This document shows, piece after piece, positions 11,150 through 27,030 of a DNA stretch of 64,000 bases (its first letter is position 1; every line of letters starts with the position of its first letter). The stretch is from NCBI GenBank assembly GCA_037447655.1, contig JBBHKE010002445.1, positions 280,020 through 344,019 on the forward strand, read 5' to 3'. The notes beneath the pieces are model-generated. The model saw only the letters and a program-made list of their open reading frames with translations. It did not search any database and was not told the DNA's origin. This DNA is from Zygnema cylindricum. Lineage: Eukaryota > Streptophyta > Zygnematophyceae > Zygnematales > Zygnemataceae. Both the position numbers and the translations under genes were made by a program.

Positions 11150-13054
11150 TTAAACACCGACAATGGCCTTGGTACGATCTTTGCGAATACTTTCCACGTC
11201 AGAGTGCTGCTGGTCACTTGCACCACTTGCAGAAGAAAGATCCTGATTTTGAGCTGCAGGCTTGTCCTGTTCCTGATGTTGGATTGCTGACTCCGTTGTC
11301 TGGTAGCAGGGCAAAACAGAACCAGTTATTGTCTCAGAAAAGAATCAGTTAGAAAAAAAAAAAACACATTCAACAACACATTACTTTCTCAATCGTGACC
11401 AGTGAAACAGAAACACAGACGTGTCCTTAATCTTTGTCAGAATTCAAATATCCCGAAATTACTAAGAGTCACCTGGATATTTCAAGTGCAATAATGTCAG
11501 GCAACAGTGACCTACCAAAAAGCTATAAAGTTGACTGAAACGGAGGATATCTGCGACAAATCTCCCTTCTGTTTGCATGCAAAAAACTTCAGTATTTTTG
11601 TCGAGTGCCTCTTGTCATGATGTTATCCCCTAGATCAATCTTACTACAACTATGGCCCAGTGACATGGCTTTCAAAGATTATGAAGTCGATGATGGGAAG
11701 GGAAATGATGCATACTCACCTCACCAATTTTGTCTGTAGGAAGTCCTTTCTGCCAATTTTGCTTCTTCGTTTGCTCATCCATTATGGCATAATTGTAATC
11801 AGCTGTGTTCCGTTCCACAGTACCGATACCAAACTTGCCTCTCTCTATTGGATCAGATGCCCGCTCCTCTGCCTTTTGAATTCCTGCTGCATCACTGCCT
11901 GATACAACTTTATCTGATGGCAGACTGCTCTTTGCCTCCTGCATAAGAGACAACCTGCATCAAGTGTCATTCCTGATTTTGACATCCATTTGGATGGCCA
12001 AGGTTTATTCCTGACAGACCCAAGCAATGGTTCATCATTTTAAAGAATGCGTATGCGTATCTTTTTATTTTTTCATCCTAGGCACTAAAGTAGTACTAAC
12101 GACCAATTACCTATTTTGTATCCAGAGGCCATAATCACACAGCACCTGCAAGTACCGCAATTTGCTTTTATTTATCACCAATTCTTTATCCTTTGGCACA
12201 TCAACCAGCTTGGTGGTATGCATACATTCAAAAGTTACATTGGACAATCAAGCACACCTTTAGGACATCACCAAGCGTGATAGGTGTTGCTCCAGGTGCC
12301 TTCACCCAGCCTTCATCTGTCCATAAAATAGCTCCAGAATGTACATTCTTCGAGGCAGCCGACTGAGCAGCTGCTCCAAGATTGTAGTGTTGGTTACCAG
12401 GCCCCTGTGCTCTTGCCTCAACTGCTTGTATGGCCACAGCGTCTCTTGGCGTTACTGGGTCATCTTTGCATTGCTGAGAAACTTCCTGTGAATGCACATG
12501 CGAATGTCCGAATAAGCTTAACCAATGACCTTAAGTCCACAGTCATTGTCCTCAAAACATTGATCCAAACATTGTCCACTTCTCTAATTTGATCCTCGGA
12601 ACGGAATTCATGAATCACATGTGAATTTATCTTGCATCACATATCATTGAAGTCACAATGCAGTATTTCATTAAGAAAGAGGTAAAATAAAAAAACTTGA
12701 GCTTGCTTTCACCGTGTAGCAAGTCAGATAATTAAGGTTAGTCATACTACAATCCATAATAAAGCAAAATTTGACACTCCTGATGCTGTCACACTCTGAT
12801 GACGATACAAATTTCAGCAATATAAAAAACTGCTGTGACGAGTGCTGTCAAACAAGATGTCAGGGTGCATCAAAAAAATAATTAAAGCAATTCTTTTGCA
12901 CGAAACAAAAGCTAAAAATTAAGAATTTGACAAATTTCGATGTCAGCTTGCAACTCGCAACAGGAGTTTCGTGTGAATCCTCAACACTTACCTCTAAAAC
13001 GTCACCATGTGTGAATCCCCGCAGATCAGGCTCCTGGTCTCTTGCTGTCTGCAT
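11150..13054 (-). CDS. LEA protein of the seed-maturation (SMP) type, 4 exons
   Basis: SMP-type LEA proteins (Pfam PF04927) accumulate in drying seeds and are thought to protect cell contents during water loss; no enzymatic activity is known. Exons on the minus strand, 5' to 3': 13054-12992, 12485-12258, 11938-11720, 11299-11150, all phase 0, giving 219 aa. Two SMP-like units are visible. Each has a GDVLE/LGDVLK entry, then xDAxxIQxAExRA (DAVAIQAVEARA in exon 2, DAAGIQKAEERA in exon 3). The first also has GAAAQSAASKN. The C-terminal exon is polar and low in hydrophobics (QHQEQDKPAAQNQD). The start ATG at 13052-13054 gives the short N-terminus usual for the family; an upstream coding exon is possible because the frame stays open to an acceptor at 13072. 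Exons 2 and 3 both begin at a Glu after a DVLx unit, which suggests the repeat arose by exon duplication. Confidence 0.82.
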
Positions 13055-13735
13055 TTGGAAGGCAGGCGTTGCTGTGGAGAAAATAAGGGCGAAAAGAAAG
13101 TACTCTTGATGTAATGCTCGATAAGAGCTTTCTTATTCACGGAAAGCTAAGGTCATCAAACAATGTCACGTGACGGAATATGAATTTTAGCTCTTACTTA
13201 CAAATATAAGTGTCACTTAAAGAAGGTTATGGAACTTCGACCAAACTCCAGCTGTTCAGTTTTTTCCTCAAATTAAGCATTCACCGTCACCAAAATGGCA
13301 GTTGCACGAGGCATTTTTTACAAACTGATGACAATTTTCCTTTTCTACTTTTATTTCTATAAAGACACCTGTAGTCACCACGAAAAAACCACATCAGACA
13401 GAGTCGATAAAAGCTGATTACATCTAAATTTGCTTTCAAACATGCGTACGTGTCGATACTGGATCGCTGCAAGAGATTCTCAGTCGTGTAAATCATCTGC
13501 ATGAGAGCAATATAGAGAGAGTAACGACTTATCACAATGTTATTGGTTCTCAGAAAGCACAAAACGCCGCGGGTTTACAGTTAAATTAGACCAATGGGAG
13601 AGACGCAATATAGCTTTACATGAATAGCTATAAAGTACAAAATGAGGCAATATTATATACGATTCGTGTTTCACTCGAGGTTTACTGATAAACAGGTCGC
13701 ACAAAAGGGTTAAAGAAAAAGCGAATAATATTATA
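13055..13735. other. Upstream region of the LEA gene
   Basis: This is the putative promoter and 5' UTR of the SMP/LEA gene. No ORF with recognisable motifs and no repeat family was seen before the inverted-repeat unit that begins at 13736. Confidence 0.5.
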
Positions 13736-14064
13736 AGGGAATTGCTAATCGCAGAGACGATTTTTGCTGCGCGCAGATAGTTGTCAGAAATTGTACATTT
13801 GAAGTACATTTTCGTACAGGCTACGTACCTTTAGGTTCAGATTTGACGGTCAATCCGTCGAACAACTTTGACTGGCGGAATATTGTACTGGCGGTTAAAA
13901 AAGTGTCGCGCTTGCGAACGTCGGCCGTCATAAAAAAAAAAACAATTCACACGGCCGGCGCAGGTTTACTGTAACAAAACTGCGGCAGCCACATATAAAT
14001 AAAATGGCTGCCCGCAGGTAGTTTATCACTTCACGTCTGTGAGAGCACACACCGACATTTGACT

Positions 14065-14382
14065 TAGCCGCAAAAATGAAATCTACTCGCGAACTGTTAC
14101 ACTGAACTTGGACACAAATTAAAGGACGACGTACAACATGCGTAAACTCGCACGAAACGAAATAAGCTTCGTACAAAATAAAAAAGCGTACCCGCGTATA
14201 AATATCGGTCTCGCGTGACGACGCATCATTTAGTTTCATCGATATTTATACGCAGTTACGCTTTATTATTCTGTACGAAGTTTATTTCGTTTCGTGCGGG
14301 TTTATGCATGTTGTTCGTCGTCCTTTAATTTGTGTCCAAGTTCAGTGTAACGGTTCGCGAGTAGATTTCATTTTTGCGGCTA
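14065..14382. repeat. Large hairpin (arms about 143 bp)
   Basis: Left arm 14065-14207 and right arm 14240-14382 are inverted copies at about 90 percent identity, separated by 32 bp. The shared core includes ATTTCATTTTTGCGGCTA at the outer ends and CGATATTTATACGC at the inner ends. Confidence 0.85.
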
Positions 14383-14385
14383 TCA

Positions 14386-14949
14386 GTTGCTGCATTCACA
14401 CCGGAATGGATGATGAAATCATATGAGGAAACGAATAATCCCGTACCATACATTTCGCAAAAAACCAAAAACAGAGGCGCCAAAATGACCGACTGCTCGG
14501 CTGTCAACCTTTTTGGAGCGTAGCGACGGACAAAATATACGATTTGGAGCGTAGCGACGGACAAAACATACGGTCAAGTGCGTCAAAACTTGAAAACTGT
14601 GTTAAATCATCTTCTTTTCCGGAAACCCTTTTTGGAATGCAAAAATCCGACTTTGAAAAAACATGAAGTCGTATCCCGAATGAATGATCCGTACTGTACC
14701 TAAATTTTTTAAATGATAACCCATACACGAACAACCAATCAAAATCATGTATTATAGAACATAAAAAAATGAAAATTTGAAACTTTTTTGTAATTTTGAC
14801 GTACAGCTTAATCGTACGGCAACATGAATCACATCGCGACGCTTTAGTTGACGTGACATGACGTCAATGGCGTTTCACGTCCAAACAAAAAAAAAGGACA
14901 TTCGTTTCCTCATATAATTCATCATACATTCCGGTGTGAATGCAGCAAT
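14386..14949. mobile_element. MITE with 49-bp terminal inverted repeats
   Basis: The left TIR (14386-14436) begins TTGCTGCATTCACACCGGAA and the right TIR (14901-14949) is its imperfect complement. The interior has two direct GGAGCGTAGCGACGGACAAA copies at about 14515 and 14545 and no coding capacity. It abuts the large hairpin, so the two may be one composite foldback element. Confidence 0.65.
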
Positions 14950-17184
14950 AGCGGCCGTCAGTACGGACTCAGTTTTTTGACGGGTTAAAGGACACCACTA
15001 TGTCGCAAAGGGTATTCTGTACGGATTTCTCTGTATGTGTCCACATCAATTTCAGCTGTCCATTAAGAAGTCTCATAAGCAAAATACTCGTTAAAACACT
15101 TTGTACGGCTTCTCTTGGAAGACACTGTAGTTTCCACGGGCAGCATAATATTTTTGTTGGAGGCCCGCTCTTTGGTACGAGGAGAGCGGTGTCTGTTGTT
15201 GAAGCCCGCTTGAAACCGTACTGTACTGTTTGTACTGCAGTGCATTCACCAACATTTTTGGGCAGGTGCAAACTTATGATTGGCCAACGCGGTGAGTGCA
15301 GCATTTTCTGGCAGATACAAACAACTGAGGATCCACTCGGCCCAAGAATTCTGGAGGCTCTAGGAAACACACCTGCTCGCTGATGCAGCTTCGGTCTAGA
15401 ACCTAACCGGGCCGTTAGTTAAACTTCAACGTGCCATCGTTAGAACGAATCCGCAGCTCTCCACGGAATCGTCAATTTTCGGCAACCACGTGTAATAAAA
15501 GTGTTGCGTGCACACACTTTCTCACTTTACGTGAACTCCACTTTGAGAGCACGTGTCGGCTTTTAACTTGAGCCTTAAAATTGAAATCTAGTCGCGAAGA
15601 ATTATATTAAACTTTAAATTGCAAGAAACATACAACAATGAAATTTAAAAATATCGTCGAGCCTTTTCTACTATTTATTTTGGCGTTGTTCTCTCATTTT
15701 TTTTGGTTTCGTGTCTCCCTCTTTTGGGGGATTGGCATTTTAGAAAGAGTAATTAGTTTCCTTGGAGTTCACTATCTTTATTTTCAATGTAGAAGGCTTC
15801 TTACTCGACCATTTGAAAATATTTTAGAGTGTATGGTGGTGAAAAGCTTATGTTTACCTTTTTGAATTCAGAATACGAGTTTGAATGTGTTAGTTGTTTC
15901 TTTATCTTTAATGTTCAAAGGCATTTTATATAAATATTTTATTGTAAAAAATGGAATGCGTGTAGTAACGTTTGGTGCTCAATTTCACTGTAATGCCAAC
16001 AAAATGCCCAAATCTTGCTCATACTGCCTTATTTTGGATTTCCCCACCTTGCATTACCCCTTGTTGGGGTGAAACTAGTGTGTCACTTGATTGGAATGAT
16101 TCTTATGTGTGCGATTTTTTATCTTTTGTTTTTCGTTTCGTCCAACTGCCAAAATTGTGTGAATTGTTAATTTTATTATGACGGTCACGATTTCACGCTT
16201 GGACAGCCAATTATTTAATATAGTCACCAGTAGTCGAGGAGTTTTGAGAAGTAGACATAAAATCAAATGCGCAAATTAACCCACAATTATAGAGTTTAGT
16301 TCTTTTGTTGAGTACGATTGATAGTGTACTTGACATCATTCCTACAAAATATCGTCAAAGCTTAAAGAAATATTACTAATTGCAAATTTTGCGATGATAA
16401 TACACTTGTATAAAAAAAGGGATAAAACCTGAAAAAAACATTAGGATACTATAAGAGTCACAAGACAATAAGTTACGCCTAAAAGTGAAACGAAACAAAA
16501 CATTACTAACAAGAAAAACAAGCCAAAACAAAAATACCAAAGATACACAGCCTAAAAAAATAAAAAATTAGACAAGTTACACACAAATAAATGAAGGTCT
16601 TCAACCACGAAGATCATGGATGTGGACCGGGTCCCTTGGTGAAAGGTTTGGAAGACCCAACCCCTCATCGGCCAGAATGCTACGACCAAGGAGAGCCGCA
16701 GTTTGCGCTTGTTGAAGTACAATTGAGACACGTTAACGGTATAACACAACCAAAAGACTTCATGGAATACTCATTGGACCCCGTGATTCAAACGTTTTTC
16801 GCACACAGTGGCAAAAGAAACCATCGAAGGACTTGTTCAAAGATCCAAATATCTTAATTGCAAATGGGACAAACTAGTCCGACGGATCTTGGAGACCATA
16901 GTCCATTCTCTATGTAACCGTTGCGCCTCAAGCCGCCACCTAGGCATGCGAAGCCGCGCAAGATAAAATGTGTGCCCCAATCAATCTGTGAGGACCGCAT
17001 CGCCAAGCGTCCACTTAACACCATGGAAAAAAACAAAGTCAAATGGAAGGCTCCGATAATAATAAAATAAATAATAACCAGAACGCGCCGAGGCCGGAGC
17101 GGAAGTATATTAGAAACTATTTTTTTGACGATGTAGCCAACCTTGTCCCATTAACAGCAATGGCATCTCACACCAAATCATGTG

Positions 17185-17339
17185 CGACATCTCCCTCCTC
17201 CTCACCCTCTCCCACTCCCTCTCCCTTTTAATCCCCTTCTCCCTCTCCTTCTCCCTCTCCTTCTCCCTCCCCCTCTTTCTTTCCCTCTCCCTCTCCCTCT
17301 CCCCCTCCCTCTGCCTCTCCCTCTCCTTCTCTTTCTCCC
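17185..17339 (+). repeat. Polypyrimidine (CTCCCT)n tract
   Basis: Imperfect CTCCCT/CTCCTT repeats abut the right arm of the long inverted-repeat unit. Similar tracts recur near 28645, 33690 and 61394, and on the other strand near 36050 and 45055. Confidence 0.85.
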
Positions 17340-17572
17340 TAAACCTGCGCCGGCTGTGTGAATTGTTTTTTTTTTATGACGGTCGACGTTCGCAAGCGCA
17401 ACAGTTTTTTAACCACCGTTACAATATTTCGCCAGTCGAAATTGTTCGACGGATTGACTGTCAAATCTGAAACTTAAAGGTACGTAGCTTGTACGAAACT
17501 GTACTTCAAATGTACAATTTCTGACAACTACCTGCGCGCAGCAAAAATCGTCACTGCGATTAGCAATTCCCT

Positions 17573-21119
<3,547 letters not shown>

Positions 21120-21120
<1 letters not shown>

Positions 21121-21430
21121 AAATATATACACCGTGAGAACGAATAAAGGTGAAAATGACCCAAAGAGAGAAGGGGAACAATACTCCCCTAGAGTGAAGT
21201 GGACCCAATAATTCTCCCCTCCGACTCCTTAGCCTGTGGAGGAGCTGGCCAACACAACCAGGAGCTTCGAACAGCCATGGCGGAAGCAATGGTTAGCCAG
21301 GTTGAAAGAAAATGGAGAAGCGGGGCACTCCATGTAGAACCCTTGATCACCACCTGTACATGTAAATACTCTCTGTCAACTCAACATCTCGTTAGTTTCA
21401 ATGCCAACTCAACATCTCGTTAGTATCAAT
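21120..21430. other. Unassigned stretch left of the Ty3 fragment
   Basis: No gene is recognised. At 21378-21438 a unit of about 29 bp beginning CAACTCAACATCTCGTTAGT is present twice. This marks the break where the minus-strand Ty3 sequence stops matching the plus-strand element, just before the methyltransferase region. Confidence 0.45.
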
Positions 21431-23811
21431 GTCAACCACAGGGAGAATTTGCGACATTGGTGTCGAAAGTATCCAAGAGATGACGTGAGTCGAGGAGAGG
21501 ATCGGGCTTTCTCTGTCAATTTCCCACAATGAAGGGGTGTCTGAAAGGATCTTTTTTTGAGGTGTCGCGATTGTCTTCCCTAAGGTCGATACTGGAAAAT
21601 GCAGCGAGAGCGGAATCCAAATGTGCCATAGTGTGCAAAGGTTGGCGGGCAGAGAGAAGAGGGAGGGAGATTTTGCGTCCCGGTAAAATAAAAAGACGGT
21701 AGGAGAAGGCCTGATCATGCATATTGACTCCCCCACAAATTCGAAAGATAACATGCTGTCCCACTAAGCATTCGTAGTCGTTGCATTTGGTGACCAATGC
21801 TCGGACAGAAACTTCCACAAACTCACTTTCGGTTCCGTTTTGGAATCGAAAGGTGAGCGGGTCCTTGGTGATTCCAAGCACCGGCTCCGTGGTACTAGTT
21901 GAAGTGAGAAGCCGAGTTGTTGTGGCTTAAAGCTTGTCTGCGGTCAAACCAAGCTTGAGCGCGAATCCGGATCCGAGGATCACGAGTTTGGCTCCGGTGT
22001 CCATGAGAGGGAGAGAAGGAGCAACACCAGTAACGGAGAAGGACTTTTGAGAATTGTCCAGGAAATTGATGTGAGGATCAAGGTCACGGCGCTCATCTGC
22101 GGTAACCGGTTGAATAACTTAAAGACTACGGTTCAGCTACAACGCCCTCAACGCGACGGCTGCAGCGAACTCATCAACAAGGGGAGAGGCATTGGGAACC
22201 TCATCAATCATGGTAGAAATGATGCTTAGCCGTTCCTTGACTCGATGTGCATCATGTATGATACTATCCAGAATGGTGAGAGCTTCAACCACAATGGAGG
22301 AAGCTTTGTATAGTAGAGGTGAGAGAGATATTTTCTCGAAAGAAAATGGAAGACGCGAATTTTGTAATTTTTCCTCTTGATTGTGTTCAAGCGATCCTTT
22401 ATCAAAGGTAGCTGCCCGTTGTTGGACAATAGAATCCCGAAGTATTCGGCCGGCCAACGATGGCATGTGGACGACTGTCCTTGCCATTCCCGTGAACTGG
22501 GGTTTCATTCCGGCCATGAAGACAACAAATTGTTCCTTCATCATGGCGGCCATCAATCGCCTCTCACTCAGTCTTTGTAGAAGGAGTGACCAACTTGGCA
22601 GAACGGGCACGAATTCCACCGTTCTGAATCTAATTATGATACAAAAAATTAGGGTCCTTAAAATAACAATGGTGGACATAATGTCCTTTATGTTGGCAAT
22701 GGGTGTATTTGGCCGACTTATCTAGGCACATGCAAGCATCGTGCCCCGTGTTTCCACATCGGAAACACAATCGGTCTTCGGAATTAAATGGCAGGTTTCC
22801 CATGTCCAACGTCTTTGGAGGCCTATTAGAAGGCCACGGGTTCCTCGGAGGTGGTGGGGATTGGTCAAATTGGTAACCTTGAGATTCGAGATTTTCATGA
22901 GTATCTCACCACGACGATTGCATCTCATACCTAACCGCATATTCAGCCGCTTGCTCAAAGGTAAATTTCAACCCGAATGTTTGACTGAGATGAGTCTCAC
23001 TGAATATTTTTGATTGTGAAGAAACTGTCTCACAAATTTTTGGGCAGCATCTGCATCAGACATAAGGTCCGGTAATGCTTCTTGAAGGGTCTCCATTGGA
23101 ACTCGTAAAGCAACGGCACTCTCACCAGGCCTACGTTTCAAGTTCATCAACTCCTTAACATGATCTGGATTTTGCATCCGGTATTCTTCCTGGAGAAGAT
23201 CGAACATGACCGATAGCGGGTCACGTAAAATAATTAATCCTTCCAGTCTAGCTCGAACCGCCGCACGGGCAACCACAGCATACTGCTGAGGAATCTCGGG
23301 GATGGCTGGATATAGTTCATCCCCATTGACGTCCAATACTGCCGGAACAGCCGCCTGGTAGGGAATTTCTGCCTGGCTGGGGACGGTTGGGTAACCTTCA
23401 AAAGGTGGAGAGTGCTCCGTCATTTGACAGATACTCTCATACTTCTGTGTGTATAAAGTGAGAGCCGATCCGCGAAAGTATCGGCCGAGTAGAGCGAAAG
23501 AGACCCTAAGGTCGAACTGGTCTTGATATCGGAAGGCTAAGTCCCTCATTTACGTGTCATAAATCATGCAGAAATGAGATAAAGACATGGTATCCTTCAA
23601 TCCAAAAAAAACATAATTGCGTCTTACCCATGGATCCCTCTGAGGAGCAAGCTATGTCGGTAAAAGGAGGATGCACTGGTTGTTCCAGATTTGGACAAAC
23701 TGGAAATTGAAATGGAAGAGGATGAGAAAATATTTCCTGTGAAAAGTCTTCTTCGGTTCTATCTTGGTATGACCTAGAGGAAACCGAGGATAATGATGAG
23801 ATTGTGGTCAA
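21430..23811 (-). pseudogene. Degenerate Ty3/Gypsy gag-protease fragment
   Basis: This is a relative of the element at 48.3-59 kb on the opposite strand. The capsid region (ORF 23549-22968) shares long runs with its gag, such as MRDLAFRYQD, RGSALTLY, LQEEYRMQNPD and EALPDL. A zinc knuckle CFRCGNTGHDACMC lies near 22730-22775; the second knuckle has lost its first Cys. The gag tail (22679-22137) and protease-distal region (21881-21516) match in order, including GITKDP, FRFQNGTES and YECLVGQ. Several frameshifts and stops separate the pieces. The match ends before the position of the DNA methyltransferase, and no reverse transcriptase follows, so it is a truncated non-functional copy. Confidence 0.85.
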
Positions 23812-23964
23812 TATTGACCGAACTGACGGAGATGTAGGGGTCGCATCCGAAACTCGTGCGTCGACTCGCGAAAACTCGAAAGATCTAATTGCGGTGGACA
23901 GAAAACTGTCCCGCGGCGGGTGGATCCAGATTGATAACGTAACTAATCCCTATCCGTGGGCATA

Positions 23965-25175
23965 AACGAAGAGGAAACCCTCGATTACGACTATAAAAAA
24001 ACGGAACGACCTAATCGAGTTGCGTCAAATGGAAGGCCAAACCACACAAGACAAGTCAACACTCGAAGTCTCTATCAAGACCTGGTGGTCAGATCTAGCA
24101 AAAAGTCGAAAAACCAAAACCTCTACCTTGCAAACAATAGGGCTAGGCTAAAGGGCTGGATCTATAAAAACAAATAGAGAACTATCCAGGCACCTTTCGG
24201 TGCAGATCTACAATGACTCAGACAAAAAATTGTTTAAACAGTGCCACCCACGGCAAGATCTATGAAAAAAAATCCAATCCAAATAGTCACAGGGAAACTC
24301 AAGGCCAGTCACGGCCAGATAGCATGCAAAGAAAGCAAGGAAAATGGAAATGCTCAAAAAGAAAGGTTCGTAATAGAACTAATCCACAATGATCCCCAAC
24401 ACGAGTGTCCACACTATATCGTGACGCTCGTGCACCCACAGGGCATCGAAATACTTACAAATACCTTTAATATTATGGTGATTATCAAAGGTGAGCCGCA
24501 GCAGGTCGTTGCAGATAGGGCTTTGCAGAGCGCCAAAGTTTGAATCCGCTCCACAATCCGCTCCCAAAATTTCCTCTAAAACGGGTCTTCTCCTAGTGTC
24601 TTCCGGACCGCACGGGCCGTCACCTTTTGAATGTCCACACCCAAAGAAGAAGAAAAGATATACGGGAACAAAGAAAAGAAAGGCAAATAAATTGGAAGGG
24701 AGGTAGGATTAGGGAAAAGGGTTTCACAAACCCTAATTCAACATTGCAAAAACAAGAAATTTGCGACCAAGGGACAGTAATATGCTGACCTAGGGTTAAG
24801 AATTCCAAAAAATAAACCCTAAATCCGTACAAACCCTAAATCTGCAGCCCAAACCTGAAATCTGCGGTCAAACCCTAATTTTGCAGATTAACCCTAATTT
24901 CGCAGATTAACCCTAAAATCCGACACGTATTTAGACCTAAAACTGCAGACCATAAATAGAGTGGCAGCAAGTTAGAATACAAGGATTGAAAGCACAAAAC
25001 AATAAAACAAAAAACAAAAACAAAATGTTTTTTTTTTTATTATATAAAATTTATGTATATATATATATATATATTGTTTTTATGATATTTTTTTCCAAGG
25101 CAAAACTGAAAGCGAAAGCAAAAATGGAGAGAAAGTAAGAGGGAAACTTGTAGAAAGATAAAGCCGAGTCAAAAG
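23965..25175 (-). repeat. Ty3 leader/LTR-type repeat, copy 1
   Basis: On the minus strand this lies upstream of the gag fragment and is homologous to the 5' leader of the plus-strand Ty3 element (49.9-50.6 kb). It contains the same five-hairpin series (24300-24320, 24239-24261, 24186-24209, 24143-24163, 24076-24096). It is repeated at 25405-26752. The pairing of the fourth hairpin is damaged here. Confidence 0.8.
24785..24950 (-). repeat. Telomere-motif minisatellite in the leader repeat
   Basis: On the minus strand TTAGGGTTT-type motifs recur about every 20 bp, separated by CGCAGAT/CTGCAGAT. At least six are visible. A second copy is at 26400-26530. Confidence 0.7.
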
Positions 25176-25185
25176 NNNNNNNNNN
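25176..25185. other. Assembly gap (10 N)
   Basis: Ten Ns interrupt the sequence between the two leader repeat copies. Their order and spacing therefore rest on scaffolding. Confidence 1.
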
Positions 25186-25404
25186 CAGTGACTTCCTTTC
25201 TCTCTCTCCAACTTAGTTACCTACTAAAAATAGCTATCTGTTGAACTAAGGCAGCCATGGATCAACCTCTCTCTCTTTCCTTCAGTGACTACAACAAGTA
25301 TGGGGGCTAGAGAGCGGAGGTGGAGGCAGGCTGTCCGTCCTTTTCTTTTCCTTTTATAAAAACACATTTAAACCTAGAAAATACTCTAGAAATCTATAAA
25401 TTTC

Positions 25405-26752
25405 AACAAAGAGAAAACCCTCGATTACAACTATGAAAAAACGGAAAGACCTAATCGAGGTGCGTCACATATAAGGCCAAACCACACAAGACAAGTCAAC
25501 ACACGAAGTCTCTATCAAGACCTGGTGGTCAGATCTAACACAAAATCAAAATACCAAAACCTCTACCCTGCAAACAATGAGGCAAGGCCAAAGGGCCATA
25601 TCTATAAAAACAAACAGAGAACTATCCAGGCATTTTTCGGTACACATCTACAGCGACACATACAGAAAATTGTCTATAAAGTGCCACCTACGACAAGATC
25701 TATGAAAGAAAATCCAATCCAGATAGTGACAGGGAAACCTCAAGGCCACTCACGGCCAGATAATTTGCAAGGAAAGCAAAAAAAATACAAATGCTCAAAA
25801 AAAAAGGTTGGTAATAGAACCAATCCACACCGAACCCCTACGCGAGCATCCAAATTACAAAGTAACGCTCCTGCACCCGCAAAGCATCGTGATGCTTACA
25901 GAACACCTTTAATAATCTGGTGATTATCAAAGGTGAGGCGCGGCTGATCGTCACAGTCAGACTTTGCAGAGCGCCAAAGCGTGATTCCGCACCGCACTTT
26001 GAATAACCGTGCCCAAAACCACAACTCAACACCCAGGCGATTAATATTCTGCTATGGTATGCGTATCAGCGCTATGCCATGCTATACCCAACTCTAAAGC
26101 AATGATAATTTTATGTCATAATTCGTAAAACTCTAATATATTGAATATATTTTTTTATTTTGCTAGGTTTTCTAAATGATTAAATTTGGAATGGGAAAAA
26201 AAAAAAAATATCAAATCCACCACAAACCAAACATCAACTAGCTAGCAAAGGAATTTGCAACAAGAGTAAGGAAGATAGGGAATATGGAGAAAACTTCAAA
26301 GAAAAACACAAAATACAGTAGAATTAGGCAAATAAGGTCTCCCAAACCCTAATTCCACGCTGTAAAAATAAAGAATCTGCGACCAAGGGATGGTAATATA
26401 ACTGACCTAGGGTTAATAATTCCAAAAAATAAACCCTAAATCCGTACAAACCCCAAATCTGCGGCCCAAACCCTAAATCCGCAGATTAACCCTAAAATCT
26501 GACACAAATTCAGACCTAAATCTGCAGCCCAGAAAAATAGTGGTAACAAGATAGGAGACAATGATTGGAAGCAAGAAAGAAGTAAACAAAAAACAAAAAC
26601 AAAATGTGTTTTTTCTTTTTTTTTATAAAGTAAAATTTTTCAATTTAATTATTTTTATAATATTTTTTTTTCAAAGCAAAACTCAAAGCGAATGCAAAAA
26701 TGGAGAGAAAGTAGGAGGAAAACTCGTAGAAAGATAAAGCCGGATCAAAAGG
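25405..26752 (-). repeat. Ty3 leader/LTR-type repeat, copy 2
   Basis: This is a direct repeat of 23965-25175. It starts with the same ACCCTCGATTAC block and ends with the same CGTAGAAAGATAAAGCC block. Its five hairpins are at 25741-25761, 25681-25702, 25626-25650, 25583-25603 and 25516-25536. It extends past the hairpins through sequence matching 49.95-50.1 kb of the plus-strand element (GCTCTGCAAA, AATCACCAGAT). Confidence 0.8.
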
Positions 26753-27030
26753 AAAAAACCAAATCAAAAATAGGTGGAAAAAAATTTAGAAATGAAAAGA
26801 TGGATTTTATATTAAAAATAATGTATTTTTATATATATATTTTTTTCCTTTAGATTTTTGTTCTCACACCAAACAGAGAAGAAAAACTGAAAATGAAAGG
26901 TAAATTGGAAAGAAAATAGAAAGACCCAACCGAGAAACAAAACTGAAAATGAAAAGTGATATATTTTTTTTATACAAAAAAAATTATATTTTTAATAATA
27001 TATTTAAAAAAAAAAAACTTTTTAGAAAAG
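26753..27030. other. AT-rich spacer
   Basis: Poly-A/T-rich sequence with repeated AAACTGAAAATGAAA motifs and no coding signal. Confidence 0.6.

Larger units (their letters stand above)
13736..17572. mobile_element. Long-terminal-inverted-repeat unit (3.8 kb), non-autonomous
   Basis: The left arm 13736-13968 and right arm 17340-17572 are inverted copies of about 233 bp, roughly 90 percent identical by eye. The outer ends read AGGGAATTGCTAATCGCA and its complement. The arms contain a TATGACGGCCGACGTTCGC block. The interior contains further palindromes (14065-14382, 14386-14949), a diverged repeat of arm-proximal sequence at 15478-15640 and a polypyrimidine tract. No transposase was recognised; a weak ORF at 16591-16857 is of unknown nature. 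It resembles a foldback or long-TIR MULE-like element with nested insertions, but superfamily and target duplication are not established. Confidence 0.55.

Noticed and set aside
16591-16857. Possible transposase ORF
   Set aside because: No catalytic motif or family match could be recognised; left as an unknown inside the inverted-repeat unit.
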